A DNA stretch of 64,000 nt from Neisseria perflava (lineage in GTDB: Bacteria; Pseudomonadota; Gammaproteobacteria; Burkholderiales; Neisseriaceae). Position 1 is the first letter of the stretch. Every line of letters starts with the position of its first letter. The stretch is from NCBI RefSeq assembly GCF_024170405.1, contig NZ_JALJYC010000002.1, positions 106,520-170,519 of the forward strand, read 5' to 3'. Both the position numbers and the translations under genes were made by a program. Shown here in pieces: positions 17,371-25,239 of this stretch. The notes beneath the pieces were generated by a model. That model searched no databases, was not told where the DNA came from, and saw only the letters and a program-made list of their open reading frames with translations.

Positions 17371-18285
17371 ATGAAAAATAACAACGCTATGCAAACCCTG
17401 ATTACCCTGCTTTTCAAATTTTTCGCCGCCCTGCCGCTGCCGCTTTTGCACAAACTCGGCAACGCATGGGGCGCTTTGGCTTACTGCCTGCTGCGCAAAG
17501 ACCGCGAGCGTGTGTATGCCAATATGACCCAAGCCGGTCTGCATCCGACCGCCTCCGATGTCAGGGCCGTGTTCCAAGAAACCGCCAAAGGTGCGCTGGA
17601 ATTGCCGGTGGCGTTTTTCAGACGGCCTGAGGCCATCGAAACCCTGTTTACCGAAATCCATGGTTGGGAACACGTCCAATCTGCGCTGGAAAACGGCGAA
17701 GGTTTGCTATTGATTACGCCGCACTTGGGCAGCTACGATTTGGCCGGACGCTACATCAGCCAGCAACTGCCCTTCCCACTGACCGCCATGTACAAACCGC
17801 CGAAAATCAAAGCGTTTGACGCCATCATGCAGGCGGGGCGCGTGCGCGGCAAAGGCAAAACCGCGCCGACCAACCTGCACGGTGTGAAACAGGTTATCAA
17901 GGCGCTGCGGGCGGGCGAGGCGACCATCGTTTTGCCCGACCATGTGCCCGCACCGGAAGAAGGCGGCGACGGCGTATGGGCGGAATTTTTCGGCCAACCG
18001 GCCTTTACCATGACGCTGGCGGGCAAACTGGCGCAGGTCAAAGGCGTGAAAACGCTGTTTTTCTGCGGCGAGCGCCTGCCCGATGGTAAAGGCTTCGCCC
18101 TGCATATCGAACCGCCGCAAGGCGAATTGAACGGCGATAAGCAGCATGACGCGCAAACCGTCAACCGCAATGTGGAATATTGGATACGCCGCTTCCCGCA
18201 GCAGTATCTGTTTATGTACAACCGCTACAAGCACCCCGCCGGAGCGCCGCTGCCGCCCGCGCCATCCCAATCATTCGACCGATAG
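17371..18285 (+). CDS. Lipid A late acyltransferase (LpxL/HtrB family)
   Basis: 304 residues of the lysophospholipid acyltransferase family. It has an N-terminal membrane anchor, then the HX4D-type motif HLGSYDLAG (near residue 116), AMYKPPK and the downstream VLPDHVPAPEEGGDGVWAEF. Such enzymes transfer a lauroyl or similar chain from acyl-ACP to Kdo2-lipid A at the inner membrane. In meningococcus a homologue next to metK is LpxL2, which supports that assignment by context. An in-frame DUS encodes the FRRPE peptide. The start is uncertain: ATG codons at 17371 and 17389 both lack a strong Shine-Dalgarno sequence. Confidence 0.87.
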   Translation: MKNNNAMQTLITLLFKFFAALPLPLLHKLGNAWGALAYCLLRKDRERVYANMTQAGLHPTASDVRAVFQETAKGALELPVAFFRRPEAIETLFTEIHGWEHVQSALENGEGLLLITPHLGSYDLAGRYISQQLPFPLTAMYKPPKIKAFDAIMQAGRVRGKGKTAPTNLHGVKQVIKALRAGEATIVLPDHVPAPEEGGDGVWAEFFGQPAFTMTLAGKLAQVKGVKTLFFCGERLPDGKGFALHIEPPQGELNGDKQHDAQTVNRNVEYWIRRFPQQYLFMYNRYKHPAGAPLPPAPSQSFDR

Positions 18286-18340
18286 CAGGAAAACTTGATT
18301 TTCCATGCGGGTAGCTGATGTTTGCATTCATTTCAAAGTC

Positions 18341-18380
18341 CAAAGGCCGTCTGAAACCTTGCATTTTCAGACGGCCTTTG
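18341..18380. terminator. DUS-pair terminator after lpxL
   Basis: CAAAGGCCGTCTGAAA and TTTCAGACGGCCTTTG arms, 55 bases after the stop. Confidence 0.75.
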
Positions 18381-18530
18381 CCGTTTTGTTTACCCTTTCT
18401 GACAAAACCTGCCGACAATCCGCCGCTGCATTTCTATCGGCGGACGTTTGTTTACATCGGCAAAAACGCTTTTACGCAAACACAAACCGCCTTAACCCGC
18501 TTCTTGTTTATGATTCGCCCCGTTGTCTGA

Positions 18531-18570
18531 ACGACATCCACTTTACAGAAACGACATCCACTTTACAGAA
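18531..18570 (+). repeat. Perfect tandem duplication of a 20-mer in a 5' leader
   Basis: ACGACATCCACTTTACAGAA occurs twice head to tail immediately upstream of the Spy-like lipoprotein gene. It ends 8 bases before the ATG, so each copy brings an AGAA-type purine run near the ribosome site. Confidence 0.9.
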
Positions 18571-18578
18571 AGAAATCC

Positions 18579-19292
18579 ATGAAAAAAATCACTTTAGCTG
18601 CTCTGACCATGATGACCGTTGCCGGCCTGGCTGCCTGCGGTCAAAAAAACGACCAACCCACTCCGCCGGCACAACCGACCGCCGCTTCGCAACCTGCACC
18701 GCAAGGCCAGCCGGGTGAAGCGCCTGCTCCGCAAGGTCCGCAAGGCCAACAAGGTCCTGAAGGCCGCGGCCCGCAAGGTGCGCCTGACCAAGCCCGCATG
18801 CAGGACGGCATTCCGCCGATGTTCGCCGACTTGAACCTGAGCGAAGAGCAAAAAGCGCAAATCAAAAAAATCCTGAATGACAACAAACCGGCACAAGCCG
18901 AAGGCAAAGACGACAAACGCGCCGAATTTGAAAAACAATTCGAAGCCCGCCGTACCGCCGAAGCCGCTTTGCTGAAAAACGCAACTTTCGATGAAGCCGC
19001 TGCGAAAAAACTGATTGAAGAAGGCCAGCAAAACAAAGCCGAACGCGACGCCAAACGCGCCGAAATGGAATTGAGCATGCTGAAAACCCGCCACGCCATT
19101 TTCCAAGTGTTGACACCTGAACAACAGCAAAAACTGCTGGAACGCAAACCGATGGAAGGCAAACCGGGTGAAGGCCACGGCAAACCGGGCGAACACAAAG
19201 GCCCGCAAGATCCTGCCCCTGAAGGCCGCGGCCCGCAAGGTGCACCGCACGACGCTCCGCCGCCTGCTCCGCAACAACAACCGGCTAAATAA
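18579..19292 (+). CDS. Spy/CpxP-like lipoprotein with collagen-like Gly-Pro-Gln segments
   Basis: 237 residues with lipobox LAAC (Cys20). A low-complexity Gln/Pro/Gly region (about 25-75; GPQGQQGPEGRGPQGAP) leads to a helical core (about 80-190) with two LTxxQ-type motifs, LSEEQKAQI and LTPEQQQKL, typical of Spy/CpxP periplasmic chaperones. A second Gly/Pro-rich tail follows. The decapeptide PEGRGPQGAP occurs on both sides of the core, encoded by the same 26 bases at 18756-18781 and 19218-19243. A role as an envelope-stress chaperone tethered to a membrane is inferred from the core; the flanks are unusual. Confidence 0.8.
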   Translation: MKKITLAALTMMTVAGLAACGQKNDQPTPPAQPTAASQPAPQGQPGEAPAPQGPQGQQGPEGRGPQGAPDQARMQDGIPPMFADLNLSEEQKAQIKKILNDNKPAQAEGKDDKRAEFEKQFEARRTAEAALLKNATFDEAAAKKLIEEGQQNKAERDAKRAEMELSMLKTRHAIFQVLTPEQQQKLLERKPMEGKPGEGHGKPGEHKGPQDPAPEGRGPQGAPHDAPPPAPQQQPAK

Positions 19293-19312
19293 TCCGGTCG
19301 GGTAAACCCATG

Positions 19313-19355
19313 AAAAGGCCGTCTGAAACGTGAAATCCGTTTCAGACGGCCTTTT
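19313..19355. terminator. DUS-pair terminator
   Basis: AAAAGGCCGTCTGAAACG and CGTTTCAGACGGCCTTTT form a perfect 18-bp stem with a 7-base loop. Confidence 0.82.
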
Positions 19356-19409
19356 GGTATCCGGCTTCTATGCTTAAGCGTTACACCCAATCATAAAAAC
19401 CATTCAAGC

Positions 19410-20237
19410 TCAAATCACAAAATCCAAACCGGTATAGTCGATATTCTGATTCATATCCTGCGCCGGTATTTTATTGGAACGCCCTACCGGTCTGGCCGGC
19501 ACGCCCACTACGGTAATCGAAGCGGGGACATCCGCCACCACTACGCTGCCGGCGCCGATTTTGGCGTTTTCGCCGATACGGATATTGCCCAACACCGAAG
19601 CATTCGCGCCAATCATCACGCCGTCTGAAACTTTCGGATGGCGGTCGCCACTTTCTTTGCCCGAACCGCCGAGGGTCACGCCGTGCAGAATGGAAATATT
19701 GTTGCCCAATACCGCTGTTTCGCCGACCACAAAACCGGTGGCGTGGTCAAGCATCAGGCCGTGGCCGAAGCGGGCGGCGGGATGGATATCAACGCCGAAC
19801 ACTTCCGACATGCGGTTTTGCAGGAAATAGGCCAGCGTTTGGCGGCCGCTCTGATACAACCAATGGTTAATGCGGTGCGCCTGAATCGCGTGGAAACCTT
19901 TGAAATATAAAAGCGGCAGCGAATATTCGTCACAAGCGGGATCGCGCTCGTACACGGCTTTCAAATCGGCTTCCACGCAGTCGATAATGCGGCTGTCGCT
20001 GCTCAAAGCCTGCAAATACATTTCGTAGAGAATGCGCGCGTCCATTACCGTGCTGGCGAGTTTGCTGGATAAATGGTAGGCCAAAACGGAAGCCAGCGAA
20101 TTGTGGCGCAACACGGTTTGGTGTAAGAAACTGGCCAAAAGCGGTTCGGCTGCAACCGCCGCTTCGGTTTCTTCGCGGATGGTTTGCCACAAATCGAAAT
20201 CGGGGGTGTTGATGTGATTGTGTTTTTGGTTTTTCAT
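19410..20237 (-). CDS. cysE: Serine O-acetyltransferase
   Basis: 275 residues. An N-terminal helical domain (1-140) precedes the left-handed beta-helix with VDIHPAARFGHGLMLDHATG, GVTLGGSG and DRHPKVSDGVMIGANASVLG. It makes O-acetylserine from serine and acetyl-CoA, the first step of cysteine synthesis. The C-terminal Ile residue that contacts cysteine synthase in the bienzyme complex is present (ends DFVI). Confidence 0.96.
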   Translation of the reverse strand: MKNQKHNHINTPDFDLWQTIREETEAAVAAEPLLASFLHQTVLRHNSLASVLAYHLSSKLASTVMDARILYEMYLQALSSDSRIIDCVEADLKAVYERDPACDEYSLPLLYFKGFHAIQAHRINHWLYQSGRQTLAYFLQNRMSEVFGVDIHPAARFGHGLMLDHATGFVVGETAVLGNNISILHGVTLGGSGKESGDRHPKVSDGVMIGANASVLGNIRIGENAKIGAGSVVVADVPASITVVGVPARPVGRSNKIPAQDMNQNIDYTGLDFVI

Positions 20238-20434
20238 GGTGCGTATGCCGTCTGAAATGGTTATGCGGGCTATCTTACCGTTTATCGCGCATGAATCATA
20301 GCGGATTAACGCATAAGTTTATAACGCCCGATTCTATCATTGCGGCAAACACGGCGGCATGGCTTGAAATCTGTTCAGACGGCCTTATATGCTTACCAAC
20401 ACCATTCAAACCTATTTCGATAAAGGAAGCCGAC

Positions 20435-20980
20435 ATGAGCGAACAAAACCAACCGATTGAAGAAGAAAAAGTAACGGACGCCGCCGCAGAACCTGCCGCC
20501 CAAGCGCAAGACACGCCGCCTTCTTACGAAGACTTGCAGGCGCGTGTGGCCGAATTGGAAGGCCAGTTGAAAGACGAGCAGCTGCGCGGTTTGGCCAACG
20601 AGCAAAACCTGCGTCGCCGCCACCAGCAGGAAATCGCCGACACGCATAAATTCGCCGGTCAGAAATTCGCCGCCGAAATGCTGCCGGTAAAAGATTATTT
20701 GGAAATGGCACTCTTAGACCAAAGCGGCAATTTCGACGCTTTGAAAATGGGCGTGCAAATGACCTTAAACGAATTGCAAAAAGCCTTCGATGCCACCCAC
20801 ATCAAAGAAATCAACCCGCAGCCGGGCGACAAACTTGACCCGCACCACCATCAGGCCATGCAAACCGTGGTCAGCGAGCAAGAGCCGAACACCATCGTGA
20901 ATGTCTTGAAAAAAGGCTACACCCTGTCCGACCGCGTTTTACGTCCGGCGATGGTGGTTGTGGCGAAAAAAGAAGATTGA
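20435..20980 (+). CDS. grpE: Nucleotide exchange factor GrpE
   Basis: 181 residues from the ATG at 20435, which AAAGGAAGC precedes. The acidic N-terminus is disordered, followed by the long helix YEDLQARVAELEGQLKDEQL and the C-terminal beta-wing NIVNVLKKGYTLSDRVLRPAMV. It releases ADP from DnaK, whose gene follows after 331 bases. dnaJ is not adjacent. Confidence 0.96.
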   Translation: MSEQNQPIEEEKVTDAAAEPAAQAQDTPPSYEDLQARVAELEGQLKDEQLRGLANEQNLRRRHQQEIADTHKFAGQKFAAEMLPVKDYLEMALLDQSGNFDALKMGVQMTLNELQKAFDATHIKEINPQPGDKLDPHHHQAMQTVVSEQEPNTIVNVLKKGYTLSDRVLRPAMVVVAKKED

Positions 20981-21311
20981 AAGTGCCGCCTGATTTTATT
21001 TGTCAGGCACAAAATTTTCAGACGGCCTTATCCGCTTGCGGTTGAAACCCTTATCCTGTTGGAAGATTGTTCCGATTCATCGGAAACAACACCCCGGCAG
21101 GAATCTGATAAAAGGCCGTCTGAAAGATAATTTCACAGGCTTGTGGATAATTAAATCAAGCATTTGAATTGAAAAATAAAAATATCGCATATTTTTTTTC
21201 ATTTCCATACTTGAAATACGCTGAATCAACCTTATCTACAAGCCAACAGAACGAATGTTCTACCCGGTTTATTAAATATTTATCTATTTTTATTTTTTGG
21301 AGCAAACAATT
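20981..21311. other. grpE-dnaK intergenic region
   Basis: 331 bases with no gene. It contains two opposite DUS copies that are not paired as a tight hairpin (about 21017 and 21114), a perfect DnaA-box match (21142-21150, TGTGGATAA), an AT-rich run and a sigma-32-like promoter. Confidence 0.6.
21210..21237 (+). promoter_or_regulatory. Candidate sigma-32 heat-shock promoter of dnaK
   Basis: CTTGAAA at 21210-21216 matches the -35 consensus exactly. After 13 bases CCTTATCT resembles the CCCCATnT -10 element. It lies about 75 bases upstream of the dnaK ATG. Confidence 0.6.
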
Positions 21312-23246
21312 ATGGCAAAAGTAATCGGTATCGACTTGGGTACCACCAACTCATGCGTGTCCATTTCTGAAAACGGCCAAACCAAAGTGATTGAAAACGC
21401 CGAAGGCGCGCGCACCACGCCTTCTGTCATCGCCTACCTCGACGGCGGCGAAATTCTGGTCGGCGCTCCGGCCAAACGCCAAGCCGTAACCAATGCGAAA
21501 AACACCATCTATGCGGTTAAACGCTTAATCGGTCACAAATTCGACGACAAAGAAGTGCAACGCGACATCGACTCTATGCCGTTTGAAATCGTTAAAGCCA
21601 GCAACGGCGACGCTTGGGTAAAAGCGCAAGGCAAAGAGCTGTCTCCTCCGCAAGTTTCCGCCGAAGTATTGCGTAAAATGAAAGAAGCTGCCGAATCTTA
21701 CTTGGGCGAAAAAGTAACCGAAGCAGTGATTACCGTACCGGCCTACTTCAACGACAGCCAACGTCAAGCCACCAAAGACGCCGGTCGTATCGCCGGTTTG
21801 GATGTGAAACGCATCATCAACGAACCGACTGCCGCCGCATTGGCTTTCGGTATGGATAAAAACAGCAAAGGCGACCGCAAAATCGCCGTGTATGACTTGG
21901 GCGGCGGTACTTTCGATATTTCCATCATCGAAATCGCCGACGTTGACGGCGACAAACAATTCGAAGTATTGGCTACCAACGGCGATACCTTCTTGGGCGG
22001 CGAAGACTTCGACCAACGCCTGATTGACTACATCATTGCCGAGTTCAAAAAAGACCAAGGCATCGACCTAAAAACCGACGTGATGGCGCTGCAACGCCTG
22101 AAAGAAGCGGCCGAAAAAGCCAAAATCGAATTGTCCAGCGGCCAGCAAACCGAAATCAACCTGCCGTACATCACCATGGACGCGACCGGCCCGAAACACT
22201 TGGCATTGAAAATTACCCGTGCCAAACTGGAAAGCCTGGTTGAAGATTTGATCGAACGCTCTATCGAGCCTTGCCGCATTGCCTTGAAAGACGCAGGCTT
22301 GAGTACCGGCGACATTGATGACGTGATTTTGGTCGGCGGTCAAAGCCGTATGCCGAAAGTGCAAGAAGCCGTTGAAAAATTCTTCGGCAAAGCGCCGCGT
22401 AAAGACGTGAACCCGGACGAAGCCGTGGCCGTCGGCGCAGCCATCCAAGGCGAAGTATTGGGCGGCGGCCGCAGCGACGTGTTGCTGCTGGACGTGACCC
22501 CGCTGTCTCTGGGTATCGAGACTATGGGCGGCGTGATGACCAAGCTGATTCAGAAAAACACCACCATTCCGACCAAAGCATCACAGGTATTCTCTACCGC
22601 CGAAGACAACCAATCGGCCGTAACCATCCATGTGTTGCAAGGCGAACGCGAGCGTGCTTCTGCCAACAAATCGTTGGGTCAGTTCAACTTGGGCGACATC
22701 GCACCGGCTCCACGCGGTATGCCGCAAATCGAAGTGACCTTCGACATTGACGCCAACGGTATCCTGCACGTTTCCGCCAAAGACAAAGGCACCGGCAAAG
22801 CCGCCAACATCACCATCCAAGGTTCTTCCGGCTTGAGCGAAGAAGAAATCGAACGCATGGTGAAAGACGCAGAAGCCAATGCCGAAGAAGATAAAAAACT
22901 GACCGAACTGGTCGCTTCACGCAACCAAGCCGAAGCCCTGATTCACTCAGTGAAAAAATCTTTGGCCGACTACGGCGACAAACTTGACGCTGCCGAGAAA
23001 GAAAAAATTGAAGCCGCATTGAAAGACGCCGAAGAAGCCGTCAAAGGCGAAGACAAAGCCGACATCGACGCCAAAGCCGAAGCTTTGGGTACTGCCAGCC
23101 AAAAACTGGGCGAAATGGTTTACGCCCAAGCGCAAGCTGAAGCCCAAGCTGCCGAAGGCGGTGCACAGGCTGAATCATCTTCTGCCAAAAAAGACGATGA
23201 CGTAGTCGATGCAGATTTTGAAGAAGTGAAAGACGACAAAAAATAA
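21312..23246 (+). CDS. dnaK: Chaperone protein DnaK (Hsp70)
   Basis: 644 residues. The ATG at 21312 (MAKVIGIDLGTTNSCVS) has GGAG upstream; a TTG five codons earlier is not needed. The nucleotide-binding domain (1-385) shows DLGGGTFDISIIE and VGGQSRMPKVQ. The linker DVLLLDVTPLSLGIETMGGV leads to the substrate-binding domain and a helical lid, and the tail ends DVVDADFEEVKDDKK as in proteobacterial DnaK. It folds and protects cytoplasmic proteins with GrpE and DnaJ. Confidence 0.98.
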   Translation: MAKVIGIDLGTTNSCVSISENGQTKVIENAEGARTTPSVIAYLDGGEILVGAPAKRQAVTNAKNTIYAVKRLIGHKFDDKEVQRDIDSMPFEIVKASNGDAWVKAQGKELSPPQVSAEVLRKMKEAAESYLGEKVTEAVITVPAYFNDSQRQATKDAGRIAGLDVKRIINEPTAAALAFGMDKNSKGDRKIAVYDLGGGTFDISIIEIADVDGDKQFEVLATNGDTFLGGEDFDQRLIDYIIAEFKKDQGIDLKTDVMALQRLKEAAEKAKIELSSGQQTEINLPYITMDATGPKHLALKITRAKLESLVEDLIERSIEPCRIALKDAGLSTGDIDDVILVGGQSRMPKVQEAVEKFFGKAPRKDVNPDEAVAVGAAIQGEVLGGGRSDVLLLDVTPLSLGIETMGGVMTKLIQKNTTIPTKASQVFSTAEDNQSAVTIHVLQGERERASANKSLGQFNLGDIAPAPRGMPQIEVTFDIDANGILHVSAKDKGTGKAANITIQGSSGLSEEEIERMVKDAEANAEEDKKLTELVASRNQAEALIHSVKKSLADYGDKLDAAEKEKIEAALKDAEEAVKGEDKADIDAKAEALGTASQKLGEMVYAQAQAEAQAAEGGAQAESSSAKKDDDVVDADFEEVKDDKK

Positions 23247-23260
23247 TTGAGGCCGTCTGA

Positions 23261-23293
23261 AAAAAGCGCGAATCTTAGGATTCGCGCTTTTTT
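23261..23293 (+). terminator. Terminator after dnaK
   Basis: AAAAAGCGCGAATC pairs with GATTCGCGCTTTTT around a TTAG loop. A single DUS lies just upstream and is not part of the stem. Confidence 0.85.
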
Positions 23294-23337
23294 ATTTTCT
23301 ACTTTTAGACTGCGCTCCCTTTAAGCCCATCCCATCC

Positions 23338-23364
23338 GGGTTAAAACTTCCTGCTGCATTTTTA
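23338..23364 (+). repeat. Remnant copy of the array intergenic block
   Basis: GGTTAAAACTTCCTGC at 23339-23354 recurs exactly at 23865-23880, downstream of the first array gene, in both places followed by a T-rich stretch and then an inverted DUS about 40 bases on. This suggests that gene plus flanks were duplicated as a unit. Confidence 0.7.
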
Positions 23365-23451
23365 CCGTTTTCCCTCATAAATTCTCTTTCAGACGGCCTT
23401 TTTCAATTTTTCCTTCTAAACCTTATGCTATTTTCGCTCGAAAACAACGCC

Positions 23452-23478
23452 GGTTTACACCGCTCAGACTTAAGATAC
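23452..23478 (+). promoter_or_regulatory. Promoter-like motif shared by array genes 1 and 2
   Basis: GGTTTACACCG, ten bases, then TAAGATAC. A similar GATTAACAC...TAAGATAC pair lies at 23982-24007 upstream of the second gene at a comparable distance from the ATG. GGTTAACACCG also appears upstream of the fifth gene. Function inferred only. Confidence 0.45.
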
Positions 23479-23556
23479 CCCCAACGATAAGCCAAATAAG
23501 CGCTGTCGTTTTCCATAATTCATCGACAGATTGATAGAAAGAAAAAAGAGGACATC

Positions 23557-23847
23557 ATGAAAAAACTCATCACTTTCTCCATACTCTTATTCATCTCCGG
23601 CACGCTGATGGCCGCACCGGAATATCCCGAGCCGCAACCCCAACCGCACCCTGAGGCCGTACAGCCCGCACCTAAAAAAGCACCGCCCCGCGTCCGAAAA
23701 GCGCCACCCAAACCGCGCCGCGTTACATCACCGCCGAAACCACGCCGTGCTGCCCCTCCCCCTAAACCACGCCGTGCCGCACCGCCGCCCAAACCCGCAC
23801 CGAAACCGGCACCGGCGCCCCAACCGCACCCCATTCCTGAAGAATAG
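23557..23847 (+). CDS. Secreted polycationic Pro/Lys/Arg-rich protein, array member 1
   Basis: 96 residues. The signal peptide MKKLITFSILLFISGTLMA is almost the same as in members 3 and 4, with cleavage likely before APEYPEP. The mature part begins with an acidic-proline stretch, then KKAPPRVRKAPPKPRR and two tandem PKPRRAAPP-type repeats, ending in PAPKPAPAPQPHP. There are no cysteines. Proline every second or third residue should give an extended polyproline-II chain. The ATG has GAGGACATC upstream. No enzymatic motif; unknown function. Binding to an anionic partner (DNA, LPS, teichoic-like glycan or capsule) is speculation from charge. Confidence 0.82.
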   Translation: MKKLITFSILLFISGTLMAAPEYPEPQPQPHPEAVQPAPKKAPPRVRKAPPKPRRVTSPPKPRRAAPPPKPRRAAPPPKPAPKPAPAPQPHPIPEE

Positions 23848-23858
23848 CATCCAACCCG

Positions 23859-23890
23859 GCGGCAGGTTAAAACTTCCTGCCGCTTTTTTT
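23859..23890 (+). terminator. Terminator after array member 1
   Basis: GGCAGG-TTAAAACTT-CCTGCC-GC followed by eight T. Confidence 0.85.
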
Positions 23891-23981
23891 TAACCCATTC
23901 CCTTTACAAATCCCCGTTCAGACGGCCTGTTCTGCGTTTTATCAGATAAAAATTATTTCAATTTCGCCGAGCGCTAACGCT

Positions 23982-24007
23982 GATTAACACTCGAAATAGT
24001 AAGATAC
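23982..24007 (+). promoter_or_regulatory. Promoter-like motif upstream of array member 2
   Basis: ATTAACACTCG ... TAAGATAC, the same arrangement as upstream of member 1, 68 bases before the ATG. Confidence 0.45.
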
Positions 24008-24075
24008 AACCAATGGAGCAACGGCAACAATGCTGCTCTTTCCCTTACCCCTTACACTAAAGAAGAGTGTTTATC

Positions 24076-24348
24076 ATGAAAAAAATTCTGACCGCCGCCG
24101 TATTGTTAGCCTTTTCCGGCAGCCTGTTGGCTGCGCCCCAATCCAACGAACCGCGTCGTGACGACCGTCCGGCTCCGCAGGCGCAACAGCAGCAAAAACC
24201 CAAAGTCGAGCAACGCCGCGAACAGCGCCAACAGGTGCGCCAAGAGCGCAACAACCGCCGCGAACAAGTACGCAAAGAGCGCCAACAAAAACGCGAAGTG
24301 CGCAAAAACAATAAACAACAACGCCCGCAACCGCGTCCCGAGCGTTAA
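24076..24348 (+). CDS. Secreted polycationic Arg/Gln-rich protein, array member 2
   Basis: 90 residues. The signal peptide MKKILTAAVLLAFSGSLLA is followed by APQSNEPRRDD and an Arg/Gln/Lys/Glu-rich body (EQRRQ-like repeats such as QVRQERNNRREQVRKERQQK), ending RPQPRPER. Unlike the other members it is rich in Gln/Asn and poor in Ala/Pro, so the middle is probably a long charged helix. No cysteine. The ATG at 24076 is chosen over a GTG at 24067. It lies 91 bases upstream of member 3 with no obvious terminator between, so the two may be cotranscribed. Confidence 0.8.
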   Translation: MKKILTAAVLLAFSGSLLAAPQSNEPRRDDRPAPQAQQQQKPKVEQRREQRQQVRQERNNRREQVRKERQQKREVRKNNKQQRPQPRPER

Positions 24349-24439
24349 TCTGACCGACAGCAACCTTTGCAACCCGCCTGTTTTCAGACGGCCTGCATAT
24401 TCCCAAACCGTTTAGGTTTGATTTCAAAAGGAAAATATC

Positions 24440-24706
24440 ATGAAAAAACTGCTGACTTTTGCTACCCTGCTGATGGTATCCGGCGGTCTGATGGCTGCCC
24501 CGGGCGACCACGAACCGCAACCGCCGCGCCCTGACCGTCCTGCCGCAGTAAAACCTGCGCCGAAAAAAGCTCCGCAGCGCAAAGTACGCCGCGCACCGCG
24601 CAAAGCCGTGAAAAAAGCACCGGTACGCCATGCCCGTAAAGCTGCGCCGAAACCGCGTCGTGAGCAACCACGTCCGCAACCGCGTCCGGCTCCGGATCAA
24701 CGCTAA
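24440..24706 (+). CDS. Secreted polycationic Lys/Arg/Pro-rich protein, array member 3
   Basis: 88 residues. The signal peptide MKKLLTFATLLMVSGGLMA matches member 4 closely. The mature part has a short Pro/Asp/His start (APGDHEPQPPRPDRP), then KPAPKKAPQRKVRRAPRK and KKAPVRHARKAAPKPRR repeats and a RPQPRP tail. No cysteine or enzymatic motif. AAAAGGAAAATATC before the ATG is a strong ribosome site. It is paralogous to members 1 and 4 over the signal peptide and the KAPxK repeat; function unknown. Confidence 0.83.
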   Translation: MKKLLTFATLLMVSGGLMAAPGDHEPQPPRPDRPAAVKPAPKKAPQRKVRRAPRKAVKKAPVRHARKAAPKPRREQPRPQPRPAPDQR

Positions 24707-24730
24707 TCCGTATCCGATAAACCAAACCCT

Positions 24731-24767
24731 CAGTCCGGGAAAGCCGGTTTCCCTGCTGCCCGGACTG
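24731..24767 (+). terminator. Hairpin after array member 3
   Basis: CAGTCCGGG and CCCGGACTG (24731-24739 with 24759-24767) with an inner stem. It lacks a long T run, so it may be a weak terminator or an mRNA-stabilising stem. Confidence 0.55.
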
Positions 24768-24831
24768 ATATATACTCTGACAAGTCGGTCTGTCCGACAC
24801 ACATTCACTTAAAATTTTGAAAGAGAATCCC

Positions 24832-25065
24832 ATGAAAAAATTGGCTACCCTTGCTACCCTGTTGCTGGTTTCCGGCGGTCTGATGGCTGCTCCGGGCGAA
24901 CCTGCGCCGCAACACCAACACAAACCGGCTGCCGTGAAAAAAGCTCCGGCTAAAAAAGCACACAAAGCCCCAAAACGCCAAGTGCGCAAAGCCGCTCCGA
25001 AAAAAGCCGTAAAAAAAGCCCCGGCCAAACGCGCCCATAAAGTTGCGCCCAAACGCCACCACTAA
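24832..25065 (+). CDS. Secreted polycationic Lys/Ala/His-rich protein, array member 4
   Basis: 77 residues from the ATG at 24832 (GAAAGAGAATCCC upstream). After the signal peptide (1-19, ending GGLMA) the 58-residue mature part has 19 Lys/Arg, 6 His and one acidic residue. It is built of KKAPAKKAHKAPKRQ and KKAVKKAPAKRAHK repeats. The AKKAxK/AP pattern resembles histone H1 tails and the enterobacterial acid-shock protein Asr, which is also exported. Resemblance to Asr is compositional and not proof of homology. Confidence 0.83.
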   Translation: MKKLATLATLLLVSGGLMAAPGEPAPQHQHKPAAVKKAPAKKAHKAPKRQVRKAAPKKAVKKAPAKRAHKVAPKRHH

Positions 25066-25074
25066 TCGCTGAAT

Positions 25075-25117
25075 ATGGGGCGGTTTCGGCCAATGTCGGG
25101 ACCGCCCCATGTTTATT
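25075..25117 (+). terminator. Terminator after array member 4
   Basis: ATGGGGCGGT pairs with ACCGCCCCAT across a 16-base loop that can itself pair (CGGCC/GTCGG-like), followed by GTTTATT. Confidence 0.75.
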
Positions 25118-25239
25118 GACATTTAGCCCTCCTTTACATTGTTTTTAAAGCAGGTTAACACCGTTTAATCCGAATGGGCATTATGATTTACCCGCCTTAC
25201 GGCAATGTCCGACTGACTTTATTTTAGAAAGATTCCAAC

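Larger units (their letters stand above)
23247..23556. other. Intergenic region between dnaK and the polycationic gene array
   Basis: 310 bases. It contains the dnaK terminator, a sequence block (23338-23364) repeated downstream of the first array gene, an inverted DUS (23389-23400) and a promoter-like motif (23452-23478). No gene seen. Confidence 0.65.

Noticed and set aside
17107..17679. A 190-codon minus-strand frame spanning the metK-lpxL gap and the start of lpxL
   Set aside because: It overlaps lpxL and passes through a structured RNA with an intrinsic terminator. The short open stretch fits read-through of a C4-like RNA, not a protein.
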